This document shows positions 51,416 to 60,190 of a stretch of 64,000 nucleotides of DNA, one piece after another. The stretch spans positions 1 to 64,000 of the forward strand of contig CAYLLT010000005.1 of assembly GCA_964384465.1 (NCBI GenBank), read 5' to 3'. The position numbers and the translations under genes were made by a program. Each line of letters begins with the position of its first letter. Positions within the stretch are counted from its first letter, which is position 1. The DNA is from CAYLLT01 sp964384465. Its GTDB lineage: Bacteria > Planctomycetota > Phycisphaerae > UBA1845 > PWPN01. The notes below the pieces were generated by a model. It was not told the origin of the DNA. It was given only the letters and a program-made list of their open reading frames with translations, and made no database searches.

Positions 51416-51546
51416 TTGGAGTGCGTCGCCGGCGGCGGCGCTTTAGCTTGCGGCGAAGCCGCGTCGGGCGATGAGAGACTCTATGGCGTCTTGAGCAGTT
51501 AGCGCACTGCGTGAGGCCAAAGCGGCGTCGTGGCCGCCGCAGTCCA
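51416..51546 (+). repeat. 130-bp dispersed inverted repeat (MITE-like), copy 3
   Basis: TTTGGAGTGCGTCGCCGGCG, ...CTTGCGGCGAAGCCGCGTCG, closing arm GCCAAAGCGGCGTCGTGGCC, GCCGCAGTCCA. Same layout as 35797-35920, with a matching flank GCCGCA before both. Confidence 0.8.
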
Positions 51547-51736
51547 AAAAGGTAAGCCACGCAGGTATGGACATGCACCCGTTGGAGCCCGACCCATTGA
51601 CAGCGGGGCGGATAATCTAACAATACGTGCCTAAACCGGCTGGAGGGCTGAGTTTAGAGGCGGCGTTCGACCGACCTGCGGCGAGCGTTTCTCCGCGTCG
51701 GCGGGAGCATCGGACAGTAGCATGTACCGGGGTTCG

Positions 51737-51745
51737 TGATATAAT
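51737..51745 (+). promoter_or_regulatory. Extended -10 promoter of the bc-type operon
   Basis: TGATATAAT inside GTGATATAATTCAC, about 128 bp before the first gene. No clear -35. Confidence 0.45.
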
Positions 51746-51872
51746 TCACAAACGCCGGTCGGGCCATCAGTAGCCTTTTGAATTACAGCGGCCACCCAAT
51801 AGCTTGCGGTGTGCTCAATGCGCCGGAAGAAGAGGTAAAAGCCTCTTCAAGACCCTATGAGGGTTTCTGCTC

Positions 51873-52919
51873 ATGGCAACCAAAGAACTGGTCACCAAGG
51901 TGTGGATCGCTCCGGGTTGCATCGTCTGCGATGCCTGCGAGACGACCTGCCCCGAAGTGTTTCACGTCACCGAAGACTCCTGCCTCATCCGTCCGGAAGC
52001 GCTGAACGCCGAGTTCACTAAGCCGATCACGCAAAGCATCATCGAAGCGGCCGAAGAGTGCCCGGTGGAAGTGATCAAGTTTGAAACCGTCGCGGTGGAC
52101 GAAGCGGATATTCCCGCGGCGCCTGTCACCGTCGCGGCAGCCTCGGCGCCGGCGGCGGCAGTCGCCGCAGCGACACCCGCCATCGCAGCCAGAGCACACG
52201 TTGGCGCCGACGAGACGCGCGCATCGCAACCGGTGGGCGTGGTCGATCCCGCCATTCAGGCATTATTGCTCGCCACCACCGCTCGCGGCGGCCGCGCAGG
52301 CATGGAACGAGGCGGGTCGGAATCTCCACCGCTTGTGAAAGCCCTGCGTGCGAAAAAACTTGATGAGCTGCCGCCCGACGCCCGCTATGAACGCATGCTC
52401 GAGGCGACCAAAGCTGAAAAGGCGGCGGCCAGAGTCTCCCGCCGTACGGTCATCACCGCCGCCGGCGTGGGCTGGATCACCTTCGGCGCGAGTGCCGCCG
52501 TCAGCGGGTTGGCGCTACAGACCTTCATGATGCCCAAAGTGCTCGAAGAGCCGGACCCGCGCATCCGCATCGGCGATTTGAGCCAGTTCATCGAACTGCC
52601 GGTGGGCGGAGTCAACGAAGATTTCAAACCCAAGGGCATCTGGATCGTCCGGCTGGAGGGCGAGATCGCGGCCCTGAGCACGACCTGCACGCATCTGGGC
52701 TGCATCCCCAACTGGCTGCCCAGCGAGCGAAAATTCAAATGCCCGTGTCACGGCAGCGGCTTCATGCAGACCGGCATCAACTTCGAAGGACCGGCCCCGC
52801 GCCCGCTGGAGCGGTATAAGGTGATCGTCGAAGACGGCGTGCTGATCGTGGACAAGAGCAAAAAGTTCCAGCAGGAAAAGGGCGATTGGGTGAATCCGGA
52901 CAGTTTTGTGAGCGTTTGA
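51873..52919 (+). CDS. Ferredoxin-Rieske fusion protein of a bc-type complex
   Basis: The protein is 348 aa. Residues 1-70 form a 4Fe-4S ferredoxin: Cys16, Cys19, Cys22 in GCIVCDACETTCPEVF (Cys26 also present) and a distal Cys in AAEECPVEVIKFE. A Pro/Ala-rich linker follows (about 72-110), then a polar region. A TM or Tat-like segment SRRTVITAAGVGWITFGASA has twin arginine, typical of Rieske export. The Rieske domain has CTHLGCIPNW and FKCPCHGSGF (both Cys-His pairs). The fusion of a cytoplasm-facing ferredoxin to a periplasmic Rieske domain across one membrane helix is unusual. First gene of a four-gene operon. Confidence 0.92.
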   Translation: MATKELVTKVWIAPGCIVCDACETTCPEVFHVTEDSCLIRPEALNAEFTKPITQSIIEAAEECPVEVIKFETVAVDEADIPAAPVTVAAASAPAAAVAAATPAIAARAHVGADETRASQPVGVVDPAIQALLLATTARGGRAGMERGGSESPPLVKALRAKKLDELPPDARYERMLEATKAEKAAARVSRRTVITAAGVGWITFGASAAVSGLALQTFMMPKVLEEPDPRIRIGDLSQFIELPVGGVNEDFKPKGIWIVRLEGEIAALSTTCTHLGCIPNWLPSERKFKCPCHGSGFMQTGINFEGPAPRPLERYKVIVEDGVLIVDKSKKFQQEKGDWVNPDSFVSV

Positions 52920-52922
52920 TAG

Positions 52923-52995
52923 GAATTGCGGATTGCGAATTGAAAACTGAACACGGACGTCTCTTTCAATCCGCAATCCGCAATCCGCAATCCGC
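52923..52995. repeat. Inverted ATTGCGGATTGCG-type repeat between the Rieske and cytochrome b genes
   Basis: GAATTGCGGATTGCGAATTG faces TCAATCCGCAATCCGCAATC. It lies inside the operon and would form a hairpin in the mRNA. Confidence 0.8.
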
Positions 52996-53018
52996 GATGT
53001 TTGGACAGGGCAGTTTCC

Positions 53019-53804
53019 ATGAGTATTTTCGGCCGGTTCGGGGATTCCATCCGCGAGTCACAAGTCTGGGGTTCGATCTTCCGGCACGGCATACCGCGCG
53101 ATCGTCGCACGCGGGCAATGGCCGTGCTCAGCAACGTCTTCCTCCATCTGCATCCGGTGGCGGTGCGAAAAAGCGGGATCCGCCTGTCGTTCACCTGGTG
53201 CATGGGCGGGCTGACGTTCTTCCTGTTCCTCGTCGAAGTGGTCACCGGCATCCTGCTGATGTTCTACTACCGGCCGGTGGCCGAATACGCCTACAAGGAC
53301 ATCCAGGCGCTGCGTGCGCACGTGACGCTGGGGCTGCTCCGCGAGCTGCACCGATGGGGCGCTCACGCGATGATCATCTCCATCTGGCTGCACATGCTGC
53401 GCGTGTTCCTGACCGGCAGCTACAAGCCGCCGCGCGAGTTCAACTGGACGATCGGCGTGGTGCTGCTGGTGCTGACCCTGCTGCTGTCGTTCACGGGATA
53501 CCTGCTGCCGTGGGATCAACTTGCGATGTGGGCGATCACCGTAGGCTCGAACATGGCCCGGGCGACGCCGTTTCTCGGGCATGAGGGCCCCGGCGCATCG
53601 CTGATGAAGATCGGCGACGTGCCGCTGGTGCATGCGGGCGACGATGCGCGGTTCGGGCTGCTGGCCGGGACGTTCGTCGGCCCCGCGGCGATTCTGCGCT
53701 TTTATGTGCTGCACTGCGTTGCGCTGCCGACGGTGGTGACGGTGCTGATTGCGGTGCACTTCTGGCGCATCCGCAAGGATGGCGGGATCAGCGGACCGTT
53801 GTAG
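53019..53804 (+). CDS. Cytochrome b6-like protein (N-terminal part of split cytochrome b)
   Basis: The protein is about 261 aa from ATG at 53019. It has four TM helices carrying two hemes b. His ligands are in LHRWGAHAMIISIWLHMLRV (14 apart) and in LHCVALPTVVTVLIAVHFWR (15 apart, the b6-type spacing). The quinol-site region PWDQLAMWAITVGSNM is present. It passes electrons from quinol (here menaquinol, consistent with mqnE) together with the Rieske protein. Confidence 0.93.
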   Translation: MSIFGRFGDSIRESQVWGSIFRHGIPRDRRTRAMAVLSNVFLHLHPVAVRKSGIRLSFTWCMGGLTFFLFLVEVVTGILLMFYYRPVAEYAYKDIQALRAHVTLGLLRELHRWGAHAMIISIWLHMLRVFLTGSYKPPREFNWTIGVVLLVLTLLLSFTGYLLPWDQLAMWAITVGSNMARATPFLGHEGPGASLMKIGDVPLVHAGDDARFGLLAGTFVGPAAILRFYVLHCVALPTVVTVLIAVHFWRIRKDGGISGPL

Positions 53805-53815
53805 AAAGTGAGTCG

Positions 53816-55075
53816 ATGTTGCTCGCACAAGCTGATACCGCGTTGAACGGCGTGTTCTGGGCGGGCACCGCTTCGTTCTTCCTCCTGTCACCGCTCGCTG
53901 CCGCGATCAAAAGTATTCGGCATGCGCTCCTGGCCATTCCCGTCATCATGCTCGGATTGTTCGTCGTCCTCGGCGACTGGGGCGGCGTCCGCGACTTCAT
54001 CAACTGGCTGCTGGGGCCTCAGCGCATGTTGTTCTTCTCGGTCATGCTGCTCCTGCTGGCCATGTTTTACTATCGCGAGTGGACCAAGCCGTGGTTCGCC
54101 GGCACGCTGATGGTGCTCTTCACTCTCGCGTACTTCGGCAGCGCGTTCGATCCGAATTTCACCCTTATCATTCAAAAGGCCGACAACGTCCCCATCACCA
54201 TGATGGTATTCCTGGTGCTCTTTGTCACCTGGCTGGCATTTCGCCAGATGGCCATCAACGACACGCGGATGGAACGAGGCGAGCCGCTGATCGAAGCCGG
54301 CAGCGACGACAAAGTGCTGGTGTGGCCGGACCTGGTGTATACGGAGCTGGTGTGCCTGGTGCTGTGCACCGTGGCGCTGAACGTGTGGGCGATTTTCCTG
54401 CGGGCCCCGCTGGAGCCGCCGGCCAATCCGAGTGCCGTACCCAACCCCTCCAAAGCGCCGTGGTATTTTCTGGGCTTGCAGGAGCTGCTCGTTTATTTCG
54501 ACCCGTGGATCGCGGGCGTGCTCCTGCCGGGGTTGATCATCTTCGGATTGTGGGCGCTGCCGTACATCGATAAGAACCCGAAGGGCAACGGTTACTACAC
54601 GCTGAAGGAGCGGCCGTTCGCGATCTTCGTGTATCTGTTCGGTTTTGTGGTTCTGTGGGTGGTGCTGATCGTGCTAGGGACATTCCTGCGAGGTCCGAAC
54701 TGGAACTTCTTCGGGCCTTATCAGTACTGGGATCCGCACCGCCCGGCCGCACTGACCAACATCAACCTCTCGGAGATTTTCTGGATCAACTGGCTGGGCA
54801 CCGGCCTGCCCACGCGCGAGACCGCCGGCGAGTATTACTACCTGCTGCGCGAAGCGCCCGGCCTCGTCGCCCTGGCGGCCTACTTCATTCTGACGCCGCT
54901 CATCCTGCGCGCGACCGTTTTCAAGAAGATGTACGAGCAGATGGGCGCTGCGCGCTACGCCGTCATGATGGTGCTGTTTACTTGGATGGCGCTGGTGCCG
55001 ATCAAGATGCTCGCCCGCTGGATCCTCAACCTGAAATATATCGTCGCAATCACCGAGTGGTTCTTCAACGTATAG
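53816..55075 (+). CDS. Subunit IV-like C-terminal cytochrome b protein with extra membrane helices
   Basis: The protein is 419 aa. The conserved subunit-IV part (about 155-260) has WPDLVYTELVCLVLCTVALN, PLEPPANPSAVPNPSKAPWY (the PEWY-equivalent region, here APWY) and FLGLQELLVYFDPWIAGVLL. Before it are about four extra TM helices (1-140). After it is another helical stretch to 419. Subunit IV of b6f is only about 160 aa, so this is an enlarged type seen in planctomycete bc complexes. It lies 11 bp after the b6-like gene. Confidence 0.88.
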   Translation: MLLAQADTALNGVFWAGTASFFLLSPLAAAIKSIRHALLAIPVIMLGLFVVLGDWGGVRDFINWLLGPQRMLFFSVMLLLLAMFYYREWTKPWFAGTLMVLFTLAYFGSAFDPNFTLIIQKADNVPITMMVFLVLFVTWLAFRQMAINDTRMERGEPLIEAGSDDKVLVWPDLVYTELVCLVLCTVALNVWAIFLRAPLEPPANPSAVPNPSKAPWYFLGLQELLVYFDPWIAGVLLPGLIIFGLWALPYIDKNPKGNGYYTLKERPFAIFVYLFGFVVLWVVLIVLGTFLRGPNWNFFGPYQYWDPHRPAALTNINLSEIFWINWLGTGLPTRETAGEYYYLLREAPGLVALAAYFILTPLILRATVFKKMYEQMGAARYAVMMVLFTWMALVPIKMLARWILNLKYIVAITEWFFNV

Positions 55076-55091
55076 GTACGGGGAGAAATTC

Positions 55092-55970
55092 GTGGTGTCT
55101 CGCATGATTTGGAGCGCGCTGCTCGTTGCGATCCTTTCCACGTCACTTTGCGCGCAAACCGAAAACTCCTACAAGACGATTGACGTGAAAGACGGCGGTT
55201 CGATCACCGGGCAGGTCATCTGGCAAGGGGATATTCCCAAAGAGGCCTCGACCGAAGTCCCCGTGGGCATCACGCATCAGGCGGCGTGCCGGTGCAAGAA
55301 GGTCTCGGTCGATCGGCTGGCGATCGAGGAGAAGACGCGCGGCGTGGCCGACTGCGTCGTCTACATCCAGCAGATCGCCGCCGGCAAGAAAATGCCCGCG
55401 CCCGGCATCAATCTGGCCACCGGCAAAGAGGCGGTGCTCGATCAGATCGGCTGCCGCTATGTGCCCGCGGTGATGATCGTGCCGCCGCGTACGGAATTGG
55501 TCATCACCAGCTCCGATAGCACGTCGCACAACGTGAATGCCCGCCTCGGGGCCGAATCGCGCTTTAACCTGCTGATAACGCGAAAAGGCGCGAAAGAGCA
55601 CGGCCCGCGAACCGGCGTCGGCTCGCGGCCGGGCGTGATCTCGCTCAGTTGCAACGCGGGACATCCGTGGATGAGCGGTTACATTCACGTCGTGGAGCAC
55701 CCCTACTACGCGCTCACGGATAAGGAGGGGCGTTTTGAACTGAAGGACGTGCCGCCGGGCAAGTACCGATTGTGCTGCTGGCATGCCAATTGGATCCCCC
55801 GTTTGCTGCGCGATCCAGTGGGCGCGGTAACGGAGGTGCAATACGGACGGCCGGTCGGGCTGACTGAAGGCGTAGAGGTTGTTGCTGGTAAATCAGCCAG
55901 TTTGATATTCAAACTGTCGAGCGAGGCCGCCGCAGCCGCTCCACCTAAAAAAACGGTTTCAAGCGAATAA
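55092..55970 (+). CDS. Secreted cupredoxin-like copper protein of the bc operon
   Basis: The protein is 292 aa with a GTG start at 55092 and a signal peptide (cleavage near LCAQTE). A type-1 copper-like site is suggested by STSHNVNARLG (His) and SLSCNAGHPWMSGYIHVVEH (Cys, His, Met). A C-terminal carboxypeptidase-regulatory-like segment follows (YALTDKEGRFELKDVPPGKY). It could be the electron acceptor of the complex, since no cytochrome c1 or c gene is in the operon. That role is inferred; the CxxxHxxM spacing also fits a structural or non-redox copper protein. A CRCK motif and several other cysteines are unexplained. Confidence 0.8.
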   Translation: MVSRMIWSALLVAILSTSLCAQTENSYKTIDVKDGGSITGQVIWQGDIPKEASTEVPVGITHQAACRCKKVSVDRLAIEEKTRGVADCVVYIQQIAAGKKMPAPGINLATGKEAVLDQIGCRYVPAVMIVPPRTELVITSSDSTSHNVNARLGAESRFNLLITRKGAKEHGPRTGVGSRPGVISLSCNAGHPWMSGYIHVVEHPYYALTDKEGRFELKDVPPGKYRLCCWHANWIPRLLRDPVGAVTEVQYGRPVGLTEGVEVVAGKSASLIFKLSSEAAAAAPPKKTVSSE

Positions 55971-56143
55971 CCGGTGCTACAGGGCTGTTGGACAAGATTT
56001 TTTCGGACGCTGGTTTCAATGCGGGCGAAAGTTTCTCATCCGCGATATATAAGCGGTGCCGTAAGAAGTATTTTTCAGGAGGGTGCAAGAGCGGCAAGGG
56101 TCGCAGTCCCGAGAGTTTCCGCGGGAATTCGCGCCAAAGAGAT

Positions 56144-56171
56144 TTGCCCGGCGCCGCCCGCGGGTTAATAA
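56144..56171 (+). promoter_or_regulatory. Promoter candidate for the RNA element
   Basis: TTGCCC (56144-56149), 16 bp, TAATAA (56166-56171). The predicted start near 56179 lies just before the long closing stem. Confidence 0.45.
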
Positions 56172-56178
56172 TCTGGTA

Positions 56179-56310
56179 GACAACTGAACGTCGGCCGGGT
56201 TGCCCGGCTGGAGCGGCCCGAAGGGTGGATGCGGAAGGGACGCGAGCCTTTCCGATGGTCATCGCGAGACAAGCGCTCCCAATCGGGCAACCGGGCCATA
56301 CGGGTCAGTG
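56179..56310 (+). ncRNA. 6S-RNA-like structured RNA candidate
   Basis: GGCCGGGTTGCCCGGCTGGA.. (56193-56215) pairs with ..CCCAATCGGGCAACCGGGCC (56274-56297) in a closing stem of about 23 bp. The interior has unpaired flanks of about 16 and 19 nt and a terminal hairpin CGGAAGG/CCTTTCCG. Long closing stem, central bubble and apical stem is the 6S layout, but it is shorter than typical 6S RNA. It could instead be a leader of the aminotransferase mRNA or a dispersed repeat. Confidence 0.35.
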
Positions 56311-56497
56311 AGCCGCGGTTTCACTCCCCACCGCCTCGTCATTTGAATCTTCACGACAGCAGACGGATCGTCGCCGTGTGTTGAGAGGTGCTGAGCTTCA
56401 GACCGGGAAGCGACCGATATAGCCATGAGCGAAGGGGCAAGCCGAACAGCAACGCTGCAGCGCTAGAGCGGCCGCACGATGCGAACGGGGGAAGTTT

Positions 56498-57826
56498 ATG
56501 TTGACGCTTCATCGTAAGTTGACCACCGATCAGGAGGCGGAGGGCGACTGGATCGGTCCCGCGCCGTGGATCGTCCTGCCGCCTCCGGGTCCGCAGGCCC
56601 AATCTGCCGTGGCTCGCGACCGGCGGTTGACTTCGCCGTCGCTGACGCGGCCGTATCCGCTGGTCGTGCGCCGCGCTCAAGGATCGGTCGTGGAGGACGT
56701 GGACGGCAACCGCTTCCTCGATTTTACCGCCGGGATCGCCGTGTGCTCCACAGGTCATTGCCACCCCAAGGTGGTGCTGGCGATCGAGCACCAGGCCCGG
56801 CAGCTCATCCACATGTGCGGCAGCGATTTTTACTACGAGCCGATGATCGCGCTCGCCGAAAAATTGGTCGAAATCGCCCCCGGTCCAGATGCCAAGCGCG
56901 TGCTGTTCACCAACAGCGGGGCCGAGTCGGTCGAAGCCGCCATCAAGCTCTCGCGCCACTACACGAAACGAAAAACGATCATTGCCTTCGAGGGCGCGTT
57001 TCACGGGCGGACGATGGGCGCTTTGTCGCTGACGGCGAGCAAATCGCGGCAGCGCGAACAGTTCGGCCCGCTGGTCCCGATGGTCGAACACGTGCCTTAT
57101 GGCGACGTGGACGCCATCGAGAAAAACATCTTCAAGCGGATCGCCAGCCCGGATGAAGTGGCGGCCATTTTCGTCGAGCCGATCCAGGGCGAGGGCGGAT
57201 ACCTGATTCCGCCGCCGGATTTCCTGCCGCGCTTGCGATCGCTGTGCGATCAGCACGGCATCCTGCTGGTGCTGGATGAAATCCAGAGCGGCATGGGCCG
57301 CACGGGCAGGATGTTCTGCTGCGAGCACTACAACGTGGTGCCGGACATCCTGCTGCTGGCCAAGGGCCTGGCCAGCGGCATGCCGATCGGCGCGCTCATC
57401 GCCCGCGAGAAGATCATGAACTGGTTGCCCGGCGCGCAAGGCTCGACGTTCGGCGGCAACCCGGTGAGTTGCGCCGCCGCGCTGGCCACCATCAAGTTGA
57501 TCGAGAAGCAGTTCATGGCCAACGCCGCGCTGCTGCACCCGATTGCCATGCACAAGTTGCAGCGCATTGCCGCGCACCGCAAGAGCATCGAGGCCGCCCG
57601 CGGGCTGGGGCTGATGCTGGCGGTGGACGTGGTCAAGGACGGCCGTTCGCACGACCCCGACCCGCAAATGCGCGACCGCATTGTGAACGAGGCCTTCAGC
57701 CGCGGCCTGCTGCTGCTCGGATGCGGCGATTCCGGCATCCGCTTCACGCCGCCGCTGTGCATCAACCGCGTCCAGCTCGAGATCGGGCTGGATGTCTTCG
57801 ATGAGGCCGTCGCCACGGTGGCATGA
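56498..57826 (+). CDS. Class-III PLP aminotransferase (acetylornithine/4-aminobutyrate type)
   Basis: The protein is 442 aa with fold-type I, class III features: DVDGNRFLDFTAGIAVCSTG, LFTNSGAESVEAAIKLSRHY, IIAFEGAFHGRTMGALSLTA, EPIQGEGGYLIPPPDFLP, LLVLDEIQSGMGRTGRMFCC and DILLLAKGLASGMPIGALIA (PLP lysine). STFGGNPVSCAAALATI closes the active site. It is closest to the GABA/acetylornithine-aminotransferase branch. The substrate (4-aminobutyrate, ornithine or another omega-amine) is not resolved, and there are no arg or gab neighbours. The N-terminal 60 residues before the conserved core are longer than usual. Confidence 0.9.
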   Translation: MLTLHRKLTTDQEAEGDWIGPAPWIVLPPPGPQAQSAVARDRRLTSPSLTRPYPLVVRRAQGSVVEDVDGNRFLDFTAGIAVCSTGHCHPKVVLAIEHQARQLIHMCGSDFYYEPMIALAEKLVEIAPGPDAKRVLFTNSGAESVEAAIKLSRHYTKRKTIIAFEGAFHGRTMGALSLTASKSRQREQFGPLVPMVEHVPYGDVDAIEKNIFKRIASPDEVAAIFVEPIQGEGGYLIPPPDFLPRLRSLCDQHGILLVLDEIQSGMGRTGRMFCCEHYNVVPDILLLAKGLASGMPIGALIAREKIMNWLPGAQGSTFGGNPVSCAAALATIKLIEKQFMANAALLHPIAMHKLQRIAAHRKSIEAARGLGLMLAVDVVKDGRSHDPDPQMRDRIVNEAFSRGLLLLGCGDSGIRFTPPLCINRVQLEIGLDVFDEAVATVA

Positions 57827-57890
57827 CATGCCGCGGTCCTGATGCGCGGTCCCATAAAATACCAAACTCCCGCGCTTTCGGCGGTCCAGA

Positions 57891-57918
57891 TTGACATTCA
57901 GTTATCCTCCGCTAACAT
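57891..57918 (+). promoter_or_regulatory. Sigma-70 promoter of the phosphotransferase gene
   Basis: TTGACA (57891-57896), 16 bp, TAACAT (57913-57918). Confidence 0.6.
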
Positions 57919-58012
57919 CAGAGGATAAGCGTTGCAATCGCAGCGCACGCGGAGGGCACGCCTCGAGCCGTTTTCCCTCGCGTCCTAAAATCGTGCTGTA
58001 TGGGAAGGTCCA

Positions 58013-59059
58013 GTGCCAAGCCGTCTACGCGCTGATTTCCAGCCCGAGGAACTGTCGGCGGTTCTCGCCCGCTACGATCTCGGTGCCATCAATCACATCG
58101 AGAAGCAGCTCAAAGGCTCCCGCCGTTCGCCGAAAGCCATCATCACTGCTGACAAGGGCCGGTTCCTGCTCAAGCGCCGGGCCAGGGGCCGCGACCATCC
58201 GCTGAAAGTGGCCGCCGCCCACGCCGTGCAGCAGTATTTGACCGCCCACGATTTTCCACTGCCCGCGCTGATCCCGCTGAGCCACAGCGAAGAGACGATG
58301 GTCATCCTGGACGAACAGATCTATGAAATGTTTGAATATGTCGAGGGCGGGCCTTACGACCGCTCCCTGGAAGCGACGTTTGACGCCGGCAGCGTGCTGG
58401 CCACGTTCCATCGTTTGCTGCGAACATACACCAGCGAGTGGGAACCCTCCCGCCGCGGCTATCACGATGCGACGCTCGTGCGCAGCAATCTGAACGGGAT
58501 ACCCTCGGGCATTGTCAAGGACGACAGCGTGGTCGGGAAGGAATCAGAACTATTATCTACTGTATCGCAATTGTTCGACGCGTATGAGACCGCGGCCGAG
58601 CGCGTCAACGATGCCGGCTTTTACGAGTGGCCGCACCAGACGGTGCATGCCGACTGGCATCCGGGCAACATGCTCTTCCTCGACGGCCGGGTCGCCTCGG
58701 TGATCGACTATGACTCGCTGCACATGCTGCCGACGGTGACGGACCTGGCCAACGGCGCGCTCCAGTTTTCGATCATCGGCGGCCAGATGGACCCCTTGCA
58801 GTGGCCGTCCGAGTTGGATGAGGATCGGCTTCGGCGGTTCATGCTCGGCTATGATCCGGAAGGGGCGCTGCCGCTGGAGCATATCCGGCTGCTGCCGGCG
58901 CTGATGATCGAGGCCCTCATCGCCGAGTCCGTCCTGCCCATCGCGGCGACCGGCTCTTTCGGGCGGATGGAGGGGTTCCGTTTTCTCCAGATGATCGCCC
59001 GCAAGGTTCGCTGGCTTGAACAGAACGGCGACCGTATGATGGCGCTGGTGCAGGTGTGA
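58013..59059 (+). CDS. APH/CotS-family phosphotransferase
   Basis: The protein is 348 aa with a GTG start and GGAAGG just upstream. The protein-kinase-like fold has an N-lobe lysine in FLLKRRARGRDHPLKV, hinge MFEYVEGGPYDRSL, catalytic loop QTVHADWHPGNMLFLDGRVA (HxDxxxxN) and metal Asp in SVIDYDSLHMLPTVTD. Related proteins phosphorylate small hydroxylated molecules (homoserine, choline, sugars), or are spore-coat kinases in other phyla. The substrate is unknown. The PDZ gene follows 30 bp downstream on the same strand. Confidence 0.85.
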   Translation: MPSRLRADFQPEELSAVLARYDLGAINHIEKQLKGSRRSPKAIITADKGRFLLKRRARGRDHPLKVAAAHAVQQYLTAHDFPLPALIPLSHSEETMVILDEQIYEMFEYVEGGPYDRSLEATFDAGSVLATFHRLLRTYTSEWEPSRRGYHDATLVRSNLNGIPSGIVKDDSVVGKESELLSTVSQLFDAYETAAERVNDAGFYEWPHQTVHADWHPGNMLFLDGRVASVIDYDSLHMLPTVTDLANGALQFSIIGGQMDPLQWPSELDEDRLRRFMLGYDPEGALPLEHIRLLPALMIEALIAESVLPIAATGSFGRMEGFRFLQMIARKVRWLEQNGDRMMALVQV

Positions 59060-59089
59060 GTGCATGATCGAGGGTTTGCGGGGACGAAG

Positions 59090-60148
59090 ATGACCTTGCT
59101 GCACGTTTTATTGCTGAGCTCGCTGGCCGGAGCGGCGGATTCACCGCCGACCACCGCGCCGGCGGAGCGCTCCGGCGGCCGCCCGGTCAGCGAGCAGCAG
59201 GTCGAGCAGTGGATGCAGGCGCTCGGCCATCCGCGCTATGCGATCCGCGAGGAGGCGACGCAGCAACTGTGCGCGATGGACGCCCAGCATCTGCCGCTGC
59301 TCATGAAGCACTACCGCGCCGAATCGCGGTATGAGATGAAGCGGCGGATCCGCTACGTCGTCGAGTACATTTTTCACCGCGATCAGATCGTCGGCCGCGA
59401 CGGCTTCATGGGCATCATCCTGGGCAGGACGTTGGTCGCCGAGTTGACCGACCCGGTCACCAACGACACCACGCTCGGGGTGTCGGTCATGACGGTGAAG
59501 CCGGAATTCGCCGCCGCACGCGCCGGCATGAAGGACAACGACGTTATCATCGCTTTCGAGAACAAGCCCATCCCCCAGGACCAGGGCACTCAGAAATTCG
59601 TTCAGATGGTGCAGAGCCATCGCCCGGGGACGACCATTGCGCTCCGGGTGCTGCGGGCGGGAGAAGTTCGCAAGATCACGATGGAGGTAAAAGCAGACCC
59701 GACCCAGGCGATCAGCGGCGCCAAGTTCAGTGCGATGCCGCCGGACATGGCCGCGAACCCGCAGGGCGTCTGGGTCAGCGGCGTCGCGCCGGGATCGGAA
59801 GCCGCGGCATCCGGAATGCGCGCCAATGAGATTCTTCGGTCCGTCGATGGCAAACCGGTGGACAGCCCGCAGTTCGAAGCCCTGCTTCGTGCGCCGCATC
59901 CGGGCGGGAAGATGACGCTGGAGGTCGCGCGGACCGAGGTCGTCCCGCTCACGGTGACGCTCGGCACCCGCCCGCCGGAGTTGATCGACGCCAACATGGC
60001 CCGGGACAAGGCCGAGGCCCAGGCCCGATTCCTCCAGTGGTGGCAGGATCAGGGCGGCGATCTTTCCACCCGCCCGCCCGAGCTTACCCGCGGCGGCAAC
60101 CAGTCCCAGAACCCGCGCGTCGCGCCCGAAACATCCGTCATCCCGTGA
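59090..60148 (+). CDS. Periplasmic protein with two PDZ domains
   Basis: The protein is about 352 aa from ATG at 59090, with a signal peptide (MTLLHVLLLSSLAGAADS). A helical HEAT-like segment spans about 45-100 (HPRYAIREEATQQLCAMDAQ). PDZ 1 is at about 130-210 (VKPEFAAARAGMKDNDVIIA) and PDZ 2 at about 235-300 (VSGVAPGSEAAASGMRANEI). The C-terminus is low-complexity. There is no protease domain, so it is a scaffold or regulator rather than a DegP-type enzyme. Partners unknown. Confidence 0.85.
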   Translation: MTLLHVLLLSSLAGAADSPPTTAPAERSGGRPVSEQQVEQWMQALGHPRYAIREEATQQLCAMDAQHLPLLMKHYRAESRYEMKRRIRYVVEYIFHRDQIVGRDGFMGIILGRTLVAELTDPVTNDTTLGVSVMTVKPEFAAARAGMKDNDVIIAFENKPIPQDQGTQKFVQMVQSHRPGTTIALRVLRAGEVRKITMEVKADPTQAISGAKFSAMPPDMAANPQGVWVSGVAPGSEAAASGMRANEILRSVDGKPVDSPQFEALLRAPHPGGKMTLEVARTEVVPLTVTLGTRPPELIDANMARDKAEAQARFLQWWQDQGGDLSTRPPELTRGGNQSQNPRVAPETSVIP

Positions 60149-60190
60149 TGTCATCTCTAACGTTTAGCCGCGGTTTGAAAAACCACGGTC

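Larger units (their letters stand above)
51373..51872. other. Spacer with a dispersed repeat and the bc-operon promoter
   Basis: No gene was seen. It contains the 131-bp repeat (51416-51546) and an extended -10 promoter (51737-51745). Confidence 0.6.
55971..56497. other. 527-bp spacer with a strong RNA-structure candidate
   Basis: No open frame is convincing. The 56179-56310 region is described as a 6S-like RNA candidate. The rest, about 56311-56497, is unstructured to the eye and ends in GGGGGAAG before the aminotransferase ATG. Confidence 0.6.
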
